Shown here: piece after piece, positions 26,864 to 35,977 of the stretch | Numbering within the stretch: the first letter of the stretch is position 1 | How the letters are laid out: each line of letters opens with the position of its first letter | Source of the DNA: an uncultured Lachnospiraceae bacterium | GTDB taxonomy: Bacteria > Bacillota > Clostridia > Lachnospirales > Lachnospiraceae | DNA: 64,000 nt | NCBI GenBank assembly: GCA_900317585.1 | Contig: ONHG01000016.1 | Span: forward strand, 62,001 to 126,000 | Direction of reading: 5' to 3' | The notes under the pieces: generated by a model | Told to the model about the DNA's origin: nothing | What the model saw: the letters and a program-made list of their open reading frames with translations, nothing else | Database searches by the model: none | Position numbers and translations under genes: made by a program

Positions 26864-27681
26864 TTCATATCATATACATGGCGGCTGGAAACAGCCGCCG
26901 TTTTGGAAGTAACAAGCTGTTTTATAAGCTGGATGGAAAACCTATGTACAGGCATCTGTTTGAACGTTTGATAGAAATTAAAGATAGATATAATAAATTA
27001 AAAAATACCGGAACTAATAAGCCTTTAGACAGTGATAGAATGGATACTGATACTGTTATTGATAATTATATTGGCACAGACATCGGTTTATCAAAAAAGG
27101 CTGGGACAAAAAATGCAGAATCGAATAACCCGGTCATAGATATAACCGTCGTTACACGTTACCGGGAAATACTGGACTACTGCTCATCTATCCCCGATTG
27201 CCATGCAGTCTTAAGTCCGGACAGCGAAAAAGGCATATCCTACACCATAAAAGCAGGAATTATGGCGGTGCAGGAGCAGAAAAAGACCGGTATGCATATG
27301 TGGCAAAGCAGTGTGTGGCAGAAAAAGCCGGAAAAAAACAGTGGCTCGTTACATAATACAGTCGAAACAGAGGACTATTACATGTTTGCAGTAGCTGACC
27401 AGCCATATTTAAAAAGTCAAAGCGTGATTAAATTAATAGACAAAGCACTTGAAAATAAAGGGAATAAGCGATTAGTATTTTCGCTTCGCTGTGGAGACGC
27501 TGTAGGCAATCCATGTGTATTTCATTCATCGCTTATCCCGCAGCTTTTATCACTGGAGGGTGATAAGGGTGGCAGAAGTGTGGCAAAGAAGTATGACTGT
27601 GTATATGTGGATATCGCAGATGAGCGTGAGCTGATGGATATAGATAACTTATCAAATTCAAAACATACCGTGACATTATAA
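26860..27681 (+). CDS. mocA: MobA-like nucleotidyltransferase (Mo-cofactor cytidylyltransferase type)
   Basis: A 273-residue protein with the NTP-transferase signature MAAGNSRRFGSNKLFYKLDGKPMYRH at the N-terminus, a MobA-like D in VAVADQPYL and the block NPCVFHSSLI. Such proteins attach CMP to molybdopterin for hydroxylases. About 40 residues (45-85) form an unusual polar insert (NNTGTN...RMDTDTV). The start overlaps the xdhA stop by four bases (ATGA), so it is the last gene of that operon. Confidence 0.78.
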   Translation: MIHIIYMAAGNSRRFGSNKLFYKLDGKPMYRHLFERLIEIKDRYNKLKNTGTNKPLDSDRMDTDTVIDNYIGTDIGLSKKAGTKNAESNNPVIDITVVTRYREILDYCSSIPDCHAVLSPDSEKGISYTIKAGIMAVQEQKKTGMHMWQSSVWQKKPEKNSGSLHNTVETEDYYMFAVADQPYLKSQSVIKLIDKALENKGNKRLVFSLRCGDAVGNPCVFHSSLIPQLLSLEGDKGGRSVAKKYDCVYVDIADERELMDIDNLSNSKHTVTL

Positions 27682-27799
27682 AAGCTATTATGAAAGAGCA
27701 CTGTGTCAGTGCATACCGAATGTATATTTTGTTCAAATTCCCATATACTACCTCCAAAGCATGAATGCAAATGCAAAAAAGTAACCGGAGGACAATAAA

Positions 27800-28345
27800 G
27801 TGAAAATCACAGGATTGACCAGAAGAGTAGACTCACTCGGCAGAATAGTCATACCGAAGGAGCTTCGCAGGATGCTGCATATAAAAGAGGGAAGCCCACT
27901 GGAAATATATATGGATGCGGACGAGACGATAGTGCTAAAGAAATATTCGCAGGTGGGAAGCCTGAAGAATATATCACAGGCATATGCACAGAGCCTGTCA
28001 AAGGTAACAGGAGCCATGGTATGTGTGGCAGACCGGGATGAGATAATAGCGGCAGCCGGGAAAAACCACAAAAAATATATAGGCAGGGCTCCGTCAAAAG
28101 AGCTTGAAGACATTATTGATAAGAGAAAAAGTGTATTGTACAGTAAAAAAGACGATAACCTGATACCTGTGGTAAAGGACGATAAAGCAGACTGTGAAGC
28201 CCAGGTGATAGCTGCAATAGTGCATGATGGTGACAGTGCAGGAGCCGTTATACTGTGTGCTTACGATGAAAAAGCCGATAAGCCTGATATTGCCGAAAAG
28301 CTGGTGAGTGCAGCAGCAGAATTTCTGTCCGGACAGCTCGGCTAG
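27800..28345 (+). CDS. spoVT: Stage V sporulation protein T-like AbrB-family regulator
   Basis: A 181-residue transcription factor. The N-terminal AbrB swapped-hairpin (GLTRRVDSLGRIVIPKELRRMLHIKEGSPLEIYMD) is near identical in pattern to SpoVT, and the C-terminal GAF-like domain completes the usual length. SpoVT tunes sigma-G genes during forespore development. It starts with GTG after GGAGG. Upstream at 27719-27755 TGTATA and CATATACTA are spaced like a sigma-G promoter, but that is only a visual match. Confidence 0.88.
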   Translation: MKITGLTRRVDSLGRIVIPKELRRMLHIKEGSPLEIYMDADETIVLKKYSQVGSLKNISQAYAQSLSKVTGAMVCVADRDEIIAAAGKNHKKYIGRAPSKELEDIIDKRKSVLYSKKDDNLIPVVKDDKADCEAQVIAAIVHDGDSAGAVILCAYDEKADKPDIAEKLVSAAAEFLSGQLG

Positions 28346-28416
28346 AGACCACGAAAAGCATTGTAAAAAACTATTTACTTGACTACAATAGCAGTAAAGA
28401 TGTAAAATAGCTTGAT

Positions 28417-28440
28417 AAAGGGAGCAATTAGCTTCCTTTT
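28417..28440 (+). terminator. Small terminator-like hairpin after spoVT
   Basis: AAGGGAGC and GCTTCCTTTT pair around AATTA. Weak, with a short T stretch. No other feature is seen up to the PBP gene except a TATAAT at 28503. Confidence 0.4.
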
Positions 28441-28598
28441 GTGCTATAAAGGTATATTGAAAATTAAGCAATTATTAATTATCTGATGTAGAGGCATTGT
28501 AGTATAATAGACAGTACATATTTGTAATAGTTGTCAATTATCTATAAAGTATGCCGATATACAATGGTATACCGATAGTTTGGAGGTAACATATAGAA

Positions 28599-30995
28599 AT
28601 GGCAAAACAGAAAAAGAAAAAGAAGAAAAAGCAGCATCGCGTTTTCTGGTTTTTCATAAAGCTTCAGATTTTTTTGATGGTACTGATACTTGGTGGATTA
28701 TGCTTTTACTACTTTGGAGGCTATGCAGACAAGGTGGCGAAGCTTCACTCAGAGGCAGTAGAGCTTGTGCAGAAATCTGACAAAAACACATTTTTACCGG
28801 CGAGGACGAGTACACTCTACGATACAAACGGTGATGAGATATCCGAGACAGCCACTACCAAAAAGGCTGACTATGTAAAGTATGCTGATATCCCACAGAA
28901 CTTCGTAAATTGTATGGTCAGCATCGAGGACAAGAAGTTCTATAAGCACAATGGTGTGGATTTAAAGGCAATAGTGCGTGCCGCAAAGTCCATCATAAAG
29001 AACAAGAGAATTACCCAGGGTGGCAGTACCATCACGATGCAGCTCGCCCGAAATATTTACCTGGATACGAACAAGAACTGGCAGCGAAAAGTCAAGGAAA
29101 TGTTCATAGCGATGGAGCTGGAAAAGAAATATTCCAAGAACGATATTATGGAGTTCTACCTGAATAACGTCTATTTCATGAATGGATATTATGGTATTCA
29201 GGCAGCGTGCCATGGCTATTTCAACTGTGAGCTTTCGGATCTTGATATGTCGCAGACGGCCTTTTTGTGTGCTATTCCGAACAGCCCGACGTACTATGAC
29301 CCGATAAATAATAAGGATCATACACTGACGCGTCGCAATCTCATATTGAAAAACCTAAGGGAAGACGGCAAAATCACACAACAGGAATATGAGTCTGCCA
29401 TAAACGAGGAGATTACCCTCAATATGCCTGAGAAGGAAGATACGGTCAAGTATAACTACGTGGATACCTATGCATATTACTGTGCTACGAGAGCACTCAT
29501 GGAAAACGAGGGCTTCAAGTTCAAGTATTACTTTGATTCGGACGAGGAAGAAAAGGAATATGATGCATCGTATGATGAGATGTATTCGTATTGCCAGAAA
29601 AAGCTGTATTCAGAAGGCTATAAGATTTATACGTCGATAGACCTGACCAAACAGCAGCAGCTTCAGGATTCAATCGACCTGACATTATTGGACTTCACAG
29701 ATACCACTGATGATGGTACATTTAAGCTTCAAAGTGCAGCAACCTGTATTGATAATGCGACAGGCTATGTTGTTGCAATAGTTGGTGGACGAAGCCAGGA
29801 TGCGACCAATCATACGCTGAATCGTGCTTTCCAGAGTCACCGTCAGCCGGGAAGCTCTATTAAGCCACTCATCGTGTATACGCCATCGTTTGAGCGTGGC
29901 AAGACACCGGACACAATAGTAAATGACCATAAGTTTGATGGTGGACCGTCTAATGCCGGTGACAGCTATTATGGTGATGTAACAATCAGATTCGCGGTAG
30001 AAAAATCATTGAATACTGTGGCATGGCAGCTTTATGATGAGCTGACACCTAAGGTTGGCTTACAGTATCTTAAGGACATGAATTTTACAAATATTGTCAA
30101 GGATGATTATGTTACAGCGACAGCATTAGGTGGATTTACCACAGGTGTATCACCGCTTGAGATGGCATCAGCCTATGCTACCCTTGAGAATGACGGAATG
30201 TACAGGAATCCGACCTGTGTTACATCTATTGTGGATTCAGACAACAACATTATATATACCTCATCACAGAAGGATGCAGTAATTTACTCAGAGAATGCCG
30301 CAAGAACGATGACAGACGTCATGACCGGTGTTATGACAGAGGGAACCGGTCGCAAGGCGAAGCTGGACAATGGTATGCCGAGTGCCGGAAAAACCGGAAC
30401 TACAAACGATAAAAAGGACGGATGGTTCTGTGGATTTACCAGATATTATACGACCTGTGTATGGGTTGGCTGTGATATGCCGGAGACTATAAATGGTTTG
30501 ACAGGAAGTTCATACCCGGCAGAAATCTGGAAGACATATATGGATCAGATACATTCAGATCTGACACCTCTCAATTTCCTGCCATATGAGCATATGTCAG
30601 ATGAAAGTCAGGACAATCAGGAAAGCCAGGAGGTTCAGGACACACCTGCAGATGATCAGACCCAGAATAATCCTACAGATCAGACTGTGACCACACCGGA
30701 TGCTGGAACTACAACTGATCAGACTACGGCAGAGGATCCGAATAAGACAGATGCTGCTGGTGGTAACATCGGTGGAAATACCGGAGGCAATACAGACGGA
30801 ACAACAGGCGGAAATACCGGAGAAAACAACGGTGGTAACACAGGCGGAAATGGTGGACAAAACACCGGTGGCAACACAGGCGGAAATACCGGAGAAAACA
30901 CTGGTGGCAACACAGGCGGAAATACCGGAGAAAACACCGGTGGCAACACAGGTGGAGCTAACAGCGGTAACACCACCGGAGGTGCAGCCCAGTAG
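28599..30995 (+). CDS. Class A penicillin-binding protein 1A (transglycosylase/transpeptidase)
   Basis: A 798-residue peptidoglycan synthase. After a Lys-rich cytoplasmic tail and one membrane helix (~12-42), the transglycosylase domain shows SIEDKKFYKHNGVD (~105) and RITQGGSTITMQLARN. The transpeptidase has SSIKPL (~417), SLN (~467) and KTGTT (~598). From ~660 to the end the chain is Gln/Asp-rich, then a GGNTGGNTGEN repeat tail. Gly/Asn tails are a feature of Gram-positive PBPs and may lie in the wall. GGAGGTAACA precedes ATG 28599. The gene ends in a remnant of a thiamine transporter. Confidence 0.93.
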   Translation: MAKQKKKKKKKQHRVFWFFIKLQIFLMVLILGGLCFYYFGGYADKVAKLHSEAVELVQKSDKNTFLPARTSTLYDTNGDEISETATTKKADYVKYADIPQNFVNCMVSIEDKKFYKHNGVDLKAIVRAAKSIIKNKRITQGGSTITMQLARNIYLDTNKNWQRKVKEMFIAMELEKKYSKNDIMEFYLNNVYFMNGYYGIQAACHGYFNCELSDLDMSQTAFLCAIPNSPTYYDPINNKDHTLTRRNLILKNLREDGKITQQEYESAINEEITLNMPEKEDTVKYNYVDTYAYYCATRALMENEGFKFKYYFDSDEEEKEYDASYDEMYSYCQKKLYSEGYKIYTSIDLTKQQQLQDSIDLTLLDFTDTTDDGTFKLQSAATCIDNATGYVVAIVGGRSQDATNHTLNRAFQSHRQPGSSIKPLIVYTPSFERGKTPDTIVNDHKFDGGPSNAGDSYYGDVTIRFAVEKSLNTVAWQLYDELTPKVGLQYLKDMNFTNIVKDDYVTATALGGFTTGVSPLEMASAYATLENDGMYRNPTCVTSIVDSDNNIIYTSSQKDAVIYSENAARTMTDVMTGVMTEGTGRKAKLDNGMPSAGKTGTTNDKKDGWFCGFTRYYTTCVWVGCDMPETINGLTGSSYPAEIWKTYMDQIHSDLTPLNFLPYEHMSDESQDNQESQEVQDTPADDQTQNNPTDQTVTTPDAGTTTDQTTAEDPNKTDAAGGNIGGNTGGNTDGTTGGNTGENNGGNTGGNGGQNTGGNTGGNTGENTGGNTGGNTGENTGGNTGGANSGNTTGGAAQ
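30760..30992 (+). repeat. Gly/Asn/Thr repeat tail of the PBP
   Basis: Tandem degenerate copies of a GG-N-T-GG-N-T-G-EN unit (15-30 bases of GGCGGAAATACCGG type) in the 3' end of the PBP gene. About 15 units are seen. Such repeats expand and contract by slippage or recombination, so length can vary between strains. Confidence 0.85.
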
Positions 30996-31179
30996 ATTTT
31001 TATTTGCAGCATACGCACCTGTCACGATAGGAAACAAGACGATAGATGCGCTCATATATTCAGTGCCCTACAACGGCTCATATCTTGCAGTAGAAGGAAT
31101 TATCACAATCATAGTGATATCAATTCCACCGGTTAAGAAGGCACTCGACTATGTGAAGCAGATGGCGAACAGTCGGTAG
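30994..31179 (+). pseudogene. C-terminal remnant of a thiamine transporter (ThiT/YuaJ-like)
   Basis: In another frame, the region right after the PBP tail reads RFLFAAYAPVTIGNKTIDALIY then SVPYNGSYLAVEGIITIIVISIP to a stop at 31179. The YNGSY...(P/E)xIITI pattern resembles the last two helices of energy-coupling thiamine transporters (ThiT). No upstream part or start codon exists; the frame upstream is only the repeat DNA. It looks like the 3' end of a gene whose front was lost, perhaps through recombination at the PBP repeats. The family call is from memory and moderate. Confidence 0.5.
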
Positions 31180-31210
31180 ATAATCTATATCTAAATAATT
31201 AGAATATGTA

Positions 31211-31254
31211 AAAAGGAGCAGCATAGGTAGAAATACTTGTCCTGCTCTTTTATT
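31211..31254 (+). terminator. Terminator downstream of the PBP/ThiT remnant
   Basis: GGAGCAG and CTGCTC pair across about 23 bases, followed by TTTTATT. The remaining 380 bases up to the next gene hold no gene and only AT-rich sequence. Confidence 0.5.
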
Positions 31255-31633
31255 GTTCGAAAAAAGCAAAACAAAACACTCGAAAAATATAAAATTGCAA
31301 TCTTACAGACGAAAATATAATGACAAATACAGCTCACTATGCTACAATTATACTAAAGCATTATATTTCTGTTGAGCGACACCACAATACACATTTTCAT
31401 CGGTGCGTATCACTTTGAAGAGGGCAGAACCACTTAATATTTTTCGACAAAGACATGGAAATTTTCAATGCTTTAAGTTACCTATCAATAGCAGGGAAAA
31501 ATGGATATGTCGATTGAGATAATCTTATGTGAATGAAGCGGACTGGGGTTGCTGATGCTTTATATTGACAAGAAATTTAGTATCATGCGATATTATATTC
31601 TCCCTGTTCACACAACTAAATAGGAGGAGAATA

Positions 31634-32533
31634 ATGTCGGGAGAGACAAAAGAAGTTTTGGGCAGTAATTATGGCCAGAACGATGTAATCATCAACAGAT
31701 TGATTGATAAAATGACATTGTTTGATGACAATCTGATGAGTCTTGTATTCGGGCAGAATATCGAGACGACAGAGCTGCTGCTTCGCGTAATAATGGAGCG
31801 TGATATTAAGGTTATAGACGTCAGGGGGCAGGATGAATTAAAAAATCCGGTGATTGGCGGGAGATGTATTACTCGGGACGTGCATGCAATAGATGTCGAT
31901 GGCAGGCATATTGATATCGAGGTGCAGATTAATGCGGAGGGCTCGCATGTCAGAAGAGCCAGATATCACAGCAGTATGATGGATGCGAGGATGCTGCAGG
32001 AAGGACAGAAGTTTAAGGAGATTAAGGATTCCTACGTGATTTTTATTTATGATCACGATAAGTTCAGAAAAGGACTGCCATTTTATCACATTCAAAGACG
32101 TGTTGATGAAACAGGCGAAGTCTTTGGAGATGGTTCACATATCATCTATGTAAATGGAAGGTATGAAGGTAATGATGATATAGGTCGGATGATGAGAGAT
32201 TTTCATCAGTGCAGGCCGGAGCAGATAGAAAGTGAGACATTGTCAAAAGCAGTGGCGTATTATAAAGAAAAGGAAGGACGTGGTGCTATGAGTGAAGCAG
32301 TAAGACAGTATGCAATGGAATATGCAAAAGAGTATGCAAAAGAATATGCTAAAGAATATGGTGAAGAACAAAAACAGGAAGGCATTCAGACAGGGCGTCG
32401 TACAGAGATATATTTATCTGTACAGGATGGAGATTACTCTGTACAAAGAGGTGCTGAAAAAGCTGGATTATCGCTTGAAGAGTTCGAAAAATCAATGAGC
32501 GAAGCCGGATATAAGCTTCCTGAGCCTATATAA
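31634..32533 (+). CDS. Rpn/PD-(D/E)XK nuclease-family transposase
   Basis: A 299-residue protein of the PF12784-type nuclease/transposase group. The N-terminal half has DEL..NPVIGGR and DVHAIDVDGRHIDIEVQIN, the D...E-V-Q catalytic core of the PD-(D/E)XK fold. The C-terminal has three EYAKEYAKEYAKEYG repeats and a helix-turn-helix-like tail (SVQRGAEKAGLSLEEFEKSM). ATG 31634 is preceded by AGGAGGAGA; upstream in-frame residues are not coding. These genes are often multi-copy and are linked to recombination. It is alone, with its own terminator. Confidence 0.85.
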   Translation: MSGETKEVLGSNYGQNDVIINRLIDKMTLFDDNLMSLVFGQNIETTELLLRVIMERDIKVIDVRGQDELKNPVIGGRCITRDVHAIDVDGRHIDIEVQINAEGSHVRRARYHSSMMDARMLQEGQKFKEIKDSYVIFIYDHDKFRKGLPFYHIQRRVDETGEVFGDGSHIIYVNGRYEGNDDIGRMMRDFHQCRPEQIESETLSKAVAYYKEKEGRGAMSEAVRQYAMEYAKEYAKEYAKEYGEEQKQEGIQTGRRTEIYLSVQDGDYSVQRGAEKAGLSLEEFEKSMSEAGYKLPEPI

Positions 32534-32576
32534 TGTATCATTGGTAAATCCATAACCATATCAACAAAATATTGAG

Positions 32577-32624
32577 CAGACTGTAAAATTGAGCTGACCA
32601 CTCAAAATTACAGTCTGTTTTTTA
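32577..32624 (+). terminator. Rho-independent terminator after the Rpn gene
   Basis: CAGACTGTAAAATTGAG and CTCAAAATTACAGTCTG pair almost perfectly around CTGACCA, followed by TTTTTT. Confidence 0.9.
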
Positions 32625-32641
32625 TTGTATATCATTGTCAC

Positions 32642-32920
32642 GGTGTGAGGGACTTGCGGGGCGGGTGAGGGACAGTGGCACAGCTTACAACGGTTGAATA
32701 GCGAAGCTGCTTAGATAATGTAGAATTATGCTTTGAAATACAGAAATGCCCCACCATGGACGGTGGGGCAAGGCGTTATGCGCCATGGACGGTGCATAAA
32801 AGCCGGTTTCGTCCAGCTACAAGAAACTATAAGCATAATTCGTACAGTATCTTAGCAGCGCAGCGTAAACCATTGTAAGCTGTGCCACTGTCCCTCACCC
32901 ACCCCCACAAGTCCCGTACC
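32642..32920. repeat. Palindromic intergenic element, copy A (~279 bp)
   Basis: A near-perfect long inverted repeat. GGGACTTG...GGGTGAGGGACAGTGGC on the left is the inverse of the right arm up to 32920. Inside, AGCTGCTTAGATA...GAATTATGCT pairs with AGCATAATTC...TATCTTAGCAGC. At the centre are two hairpins with the same loop: GCCCCACC-ATGGAC-GGTGGGGC (32748-32769) and TATGCGCC-ATGGAC-GGTGCATA (32777-32798). A second copy lies at 49595-49870 with the same core but different outer arms. It sits between the Rpn gene and the fatty acid operon. Confidence 0.9.
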
Positions 32921-32949
32921 ATAAAAATGAAAAATAAAAATACTTTGAC

Positions 32950-32977
32950 TTGACAACTATTTAAAATGTGATATACT
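32950..32977 (+). promoter_or_regulatory. Promoter of the fatty acid synthesis operon
   Basis: TTGACA (32950-32955) and TATACT (32972-32977) with a 16-bp spacer; transcription would begin near 32984, on the operator palindrome. Confidence 0.75.
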
Positions 32978-32983
32978 TTCACT

Positions 32984-33023
32984 ATCAAATGATTTGATTA
33001 GGAAAATATTTGATAAACAAACT
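32984..33023. promoter_or_regulatory. Putative MarR/FabT operators of the fab operon
   Basis: ATCAAAT-G-ATTTGAT is a perfect 7+7 palindrome at 32984-32998, starting at the expected transcription start. A second related site, ATTTGATAAACAAAC, is at 33008-33022. Both resemble the FabT box of streptococci (TTTGATTATCAAA). The operon encodes a MarR-type protein at its far end, so autogenous control is likely. Confidence 0.65.
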
Positions 33024-33082
33024 AGTGCAAACGTACCAGCACACAATACCGAAAATAAACACAGAAAAAGGAGAACAGAAAT

Positions 33083-33316
33083 ATGTTGGAGAAAATCAAG
33101 GAAATCGTAGCAGATCAGTTAGGAATTGACGAGGATGATATCAAATTAGAGTCAAACTTCAAGGAGGATCTTGAGGCAGATTCATTAGATCTTTTCGAGC
33201 TTGTAATGGCACTCGAGGAGGAGTACGGAGTAGAAATCCCTTCAGAGGATTTAGAGAAAATCGCAACAGTAAACGACATCATTGAGTATCTTAAGAACAA
33301 AGGTGTAGAGGCTTAA
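33083..33316 (+). CDS. acpP: Acyl carrier protein
   Basis: A 77-residue acidic protein with the phosphopantetheine serine in the classical motif [19 protein letters not shown]. It carries growing acyl chains for the FASII enzymes encoded next. AAAGGAG precedes the ATG. First gene of the operon. Confidence 0.97.
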   Translation: MLEKIKEIVADQLGIDEDDIKLESNFKEDLEADSLDLFELVMALEEEYGVEIPSEDLEKIATVNDIIEYLKNKGVEA

Positions 33317-33321
33317 AAGAC

Positions 33322-34230
33322 ATGGAGACAAGAATAACAAAGCTTCTTGGAATCAAATATCCGGTCATTCAGGGTGGCATGGCATGGGTAGCAACCCATG
33401 AGCTTGCCAGCGCTGTGTCCAATGCAGGCGGACTTGGCATCATCGGAGCAGGCGGAGCCCCGGCTTCATGGGTAAAGGAGCAGATAGTCGCTGCAAAGAA
33501 GGAGACCGATAAGCCGTTCGGAGTCAACCTCATGCTTATGAATCCGGAGGCTGATGAGATAGCAAAAATCATCGCCGAGGAAAAGGTAAAGGTAGTCACC
33601 ACCGGCGCAGGAAATCCTGCAAAGTATATGGACATGTGGAAAGAAGCAGGCGTCATCGTAATCCCTGTAGTTGCAAGCGTAGCACTCGCAAAGCTCATGG
33701 AGAGAGGCGGGGCAAGTGCAGTAATCGCAGAGGGAATGGAGTCGGGCGGACATATCGGAGCACAGACTACAATGACACTTGTGCCACAGGTTGTTGATGC
33801 AGTGAGTATCCCTGTTATCGCAGCAGGCGGAATTGCAGACAACAGAGGCTTCAATGCAGCATTTGCACTCGGTGCAGAGGCAGTCCAGATGGGTACACGC
33901 TTTGTCACCGCAAAAGAATCGATAGTACATGAAAACTATAAGCAGAAGGTCATTAAGGCCAAGGATATAGATTCCGAGGTTACAGGAATGAGCACAGGCC
34001 ATCCAATCAGAGTACTCAGAAACAAGATGACCAGACAATATCTCAAGCTGGAAAAGGAAGGAGCTCCATTTGAAGAGCTCGAAAAAATGACACTTGGCGC
34101 ACTCAGAAAAGCCGTTGTAGACGGAGATACCGTATATGGCAGCGTCATGGCAGGTCAGAGCGCAGGCCTCGTAAAGAAAGAGGAAACCTGCAAAGAAATC
34201 ATTGAGGATGTAGTGGGACTGAACAAATAG
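33322..34230 (+). CDS. fabK: Enoyl-ACP reductase II FabK
   Basis: A 302-residue FMN-dependent enoyl-ACP reductase of the nitronate monooxygenase fold. Opening ITKLLGIKYPVIQGGMAWVA, FGVNLMLMNP, GGHIGAQTTMTLVPQVVDAV and AAGGIADNRGFNAAFALGAEAVQMGTRF are FabK signatures. It catalyses the last step of each elongation cycle. FabK replaces FabI here, as in many Firmicutes. It starts five bases after acpP. Confidence 0.94.
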   Translation: METRITKLLGIKYPVIQGGMAWVATHELASAVSNAGGLGIIGAGGAPASWVKEQIVAAKKETDKPFGVNLMLMNPEADEIAKIIAEEKVKVVTTGAGNPAKYMDMWKEAGVIVIPVVASVALAKLMERGGASAVIAEGMESGGHIGAQTTMTLVPQVVDAVSIPVIAAGGIADNRGFNAAFALGAEAVQMGTRFVTAKESIVHENYKQKVIKAKDIDSEVTGMSTGHPIRVLRNKMTRQYLKLEKEGAPFEELEKMTLGALRKAVVDGDTVYGSVMAGQSAGLVKKEETCKEIIEDVVGLNK

Positions 34231-34259
34231 ACAGTATCCACTTTTACATGCAAATTTAA

Positions 34260-34298
34260 GGATACCGGGCCGCCTGAAAAGAGCGGCTTACGGTATCC
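34260..34298 (+). other. Hairpin in the fabK-fabD gap
   Basis: GGATACCG..CCGC pairs with GCGG..CGGTATCC in the 93-base gap inside the operon. No T-run, so it is more likely a processing or stability hairpin than a terminator. Confidence 0.6.
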
Positions 34299-34323
34299 TG
34301 TCAGAAATAAGGAGAAACCGAAA

Positions 34324-35250
34324 ATGGGTAAGAGAGTATTTATGTTTCCCGGACAGGGCTCACAGTATATAGGAATGGGTAAGGAGTTTTACGATACAAT
34401 GCCAAATGCAAAGGCTGTAATCGACCTTGCCAGTGAACAGACAGGCTTGGATATTCCGGCACTTTGCTTTGAGGAAAATGACAAGCTGAATATTACAGAG
34501 TACACACAGATATGTATGCTTGCAGTTGAGGCAGCTATATATCAGGCAATCATTGACAAAGGTATCACACCTGATGTCACAGCAGGCTTAAGCCTTGGGG
34601 AATATGGTGCTCTCATCGCATCAGGAGCCATGACTATGGCAGATGCATTTGCAGTTGTCAGAAAAAGAGGAATCTACATGCAGGAGGCAGTTCCTACAGG
34701 TGGAGCCATGACAGCGGTTTTAGGACTTGATCCGCAGGTCATTGAGGATATCTGCAAAAAGACAGCAGATGAGACAAATTCAGTGGTATCGGTAGCTAAC
34801 TATAACTGCCCGGGACAGATTGTTATCACAGGAGAAAAGGCAGCAGTAGATGCCGCCGCAGCAGCATGCAGCGAGGCTGGCGCCAAGAGATGCGTACCGC
34901 TCAAGGTCAGCGGACCTTTCCACTCAGCAATGCTTAAGGGCGCAGGAGAAAAGCTCGCAGATGCACTTGAGAGTGTAGAAATCCACGATATCAAGGTGCC
35001 ATATATCACAAACGTCACAGCAGACTATGTGAAGTCACCGGCAGATGTCAAGGATTATCTGACAAAGCAGGTTTCATCGTCAGTGCGCTGGCAGCAGACC
35101 ATCGAGCGTCTTATCGCAGACGGTGCAGATGAGTTCGTGGAAATCGGACCGGGACGCTCACTCAGCGGATTTATGAGAAAGATAAATAGAGACGTAAAAG
35201 TCGTAAACATAGATAAACTGGAGGATTTTGAAAAGTATGTTAACAGGTAA
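34324..35250 (+). CDS. fabD: Malonyl-CoA:ACP transacylase FabD
   Basis: A 308-residue transacylase loading malonyl groups on [17 protein letters not shown] opens the protein; the nucleophile elbow is [10 protein letters not shown] (serine ~92) and the catalytic His is in [15 protein letters not shown] precedes ATG 34324. Its last 14 bases overlap fabG. Confidence 0.96.
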   Translation: MGKRVFMFPGQGSQYIGMGKEFYDTMPNAKAVIDLASEQTGLDIPALCFEENDKLNITEYTQICMLAVEAAIYQAIIDKGITPDVTAGLSLGEYGALIASGAMTMADAFAVVRKRGIYMQEAVPTGGAMTAVLGLDPQVIEDICKKTADETNSVVSVANYNCPGQIVITGEKAAVDAAAAACSEAGAKRCVPLKVSGPFHSAMLKGAGEKLADALESVEIHDIKVPYITNVTADYVKSPADVKDYLTKQVSSSVRWQQTIERLIADGADEFVEIGPGRSLSGFMRKINRDVKVVNIDKLEDFEKYVNR

Positions 35251-35977
35251 AAATGCCCTGGTTACAGGCGCAAGCCGCGGAATTGGAAGACAGATAGCTC
35301 TTACACTTGCCGCAGCACACGCCTTTGTAATAGTAAATTATAATGGTTCAAAGGAAAAGGCAGATGCCGTTGTTGCAGAGATAAAGGCAGCAGGCGGTGA
35401 TGCAGTTTCTTATCAGTGCAATGTATCTGATTTTGACGAGTGCCAGAATATGATAACAGCGCTCATCAAGGAGTACAAGCACATAGATATCCTCGTAAAC
35501 AACGCAGGAATCACAAGAGACGGTCTCATCATGAAGATGAGCGAGGCAGACTATGACGCAGTGCTCGACACAAACCTTAAGGGCACGTTTAACACAATCC
35601 GTCACATGTCACGCTATTTCTTGAAGCAGAAATCAGGAAGAATTATCAATATTTCATCAGTTTCCGGCATACTCGGAAATGCAGGACAGGCCAACTACAG
35701 CGCCAGCAAGGCGGGAGTTATAGGACTCACAAAGGCTGTAGCCAGAGAGCTTGCCAGCCGGGGAATCACAGTAAATGCAGTGGCACCGGGCTTTGTAGAG
35801 ACAGAGATGACAGATGTGCTTGCCGATGCGGCAAAGGAGAATCTTTTATCACAGATTCCGCTTGGCAGACCGGGAAACACAAAGGATATCGCAAACGCAG
35901 TATTATTTTTAGCATCAGATGCAGCAGGCTACATCACAGGCCAGGTGCTGTCTGTTGACGGAGGAATGGCAATATGA
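35237..35977 (+). CDS. fabG: 3-oxoacyl-ACP reductase FabG
   Basis: A 246-residue short-chain dehydrogenase. The cofactor motif [22 protein letters not shown] and the catalytic S...YSASK (NISSVSG...ANYSASKAG) are intact, plus the C-terminal [20 protein letters not shown] at 35228 is in frame; ATG 35237 after GGAGG (12 bases) is preferred. It overlaps fabD by 14 bases and fabF by four. Confidence 0.95.
   Translation: MLTGKNALVTGASRGIGRQIALTLAAAHAFVIVNYNGSKEKADAVVAEIKAAGGDAVSYQCNVSDFDECQNMITALIKEYKHIDILVNNAGITRDGLIMKMSEADYDAVLDTNLKGTFNTIRHMSRYFLKQKSGRIINISSVSGILGNAGQANYSASKAGVIGLTKAVARELASRGITVNAVAPGFVETEMTDVLADAAKENLLSQIPLGRPGNTKDIANAVLFLASDAAGYITGQVLSVDGGMAI

Noticed and set aside
30700-30993. 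Long open frame overlapping the PBP repeat tail
   Set aside because: It is the other-frame reading of the repeat DNA; only the part after 30994 resembles a real protein.
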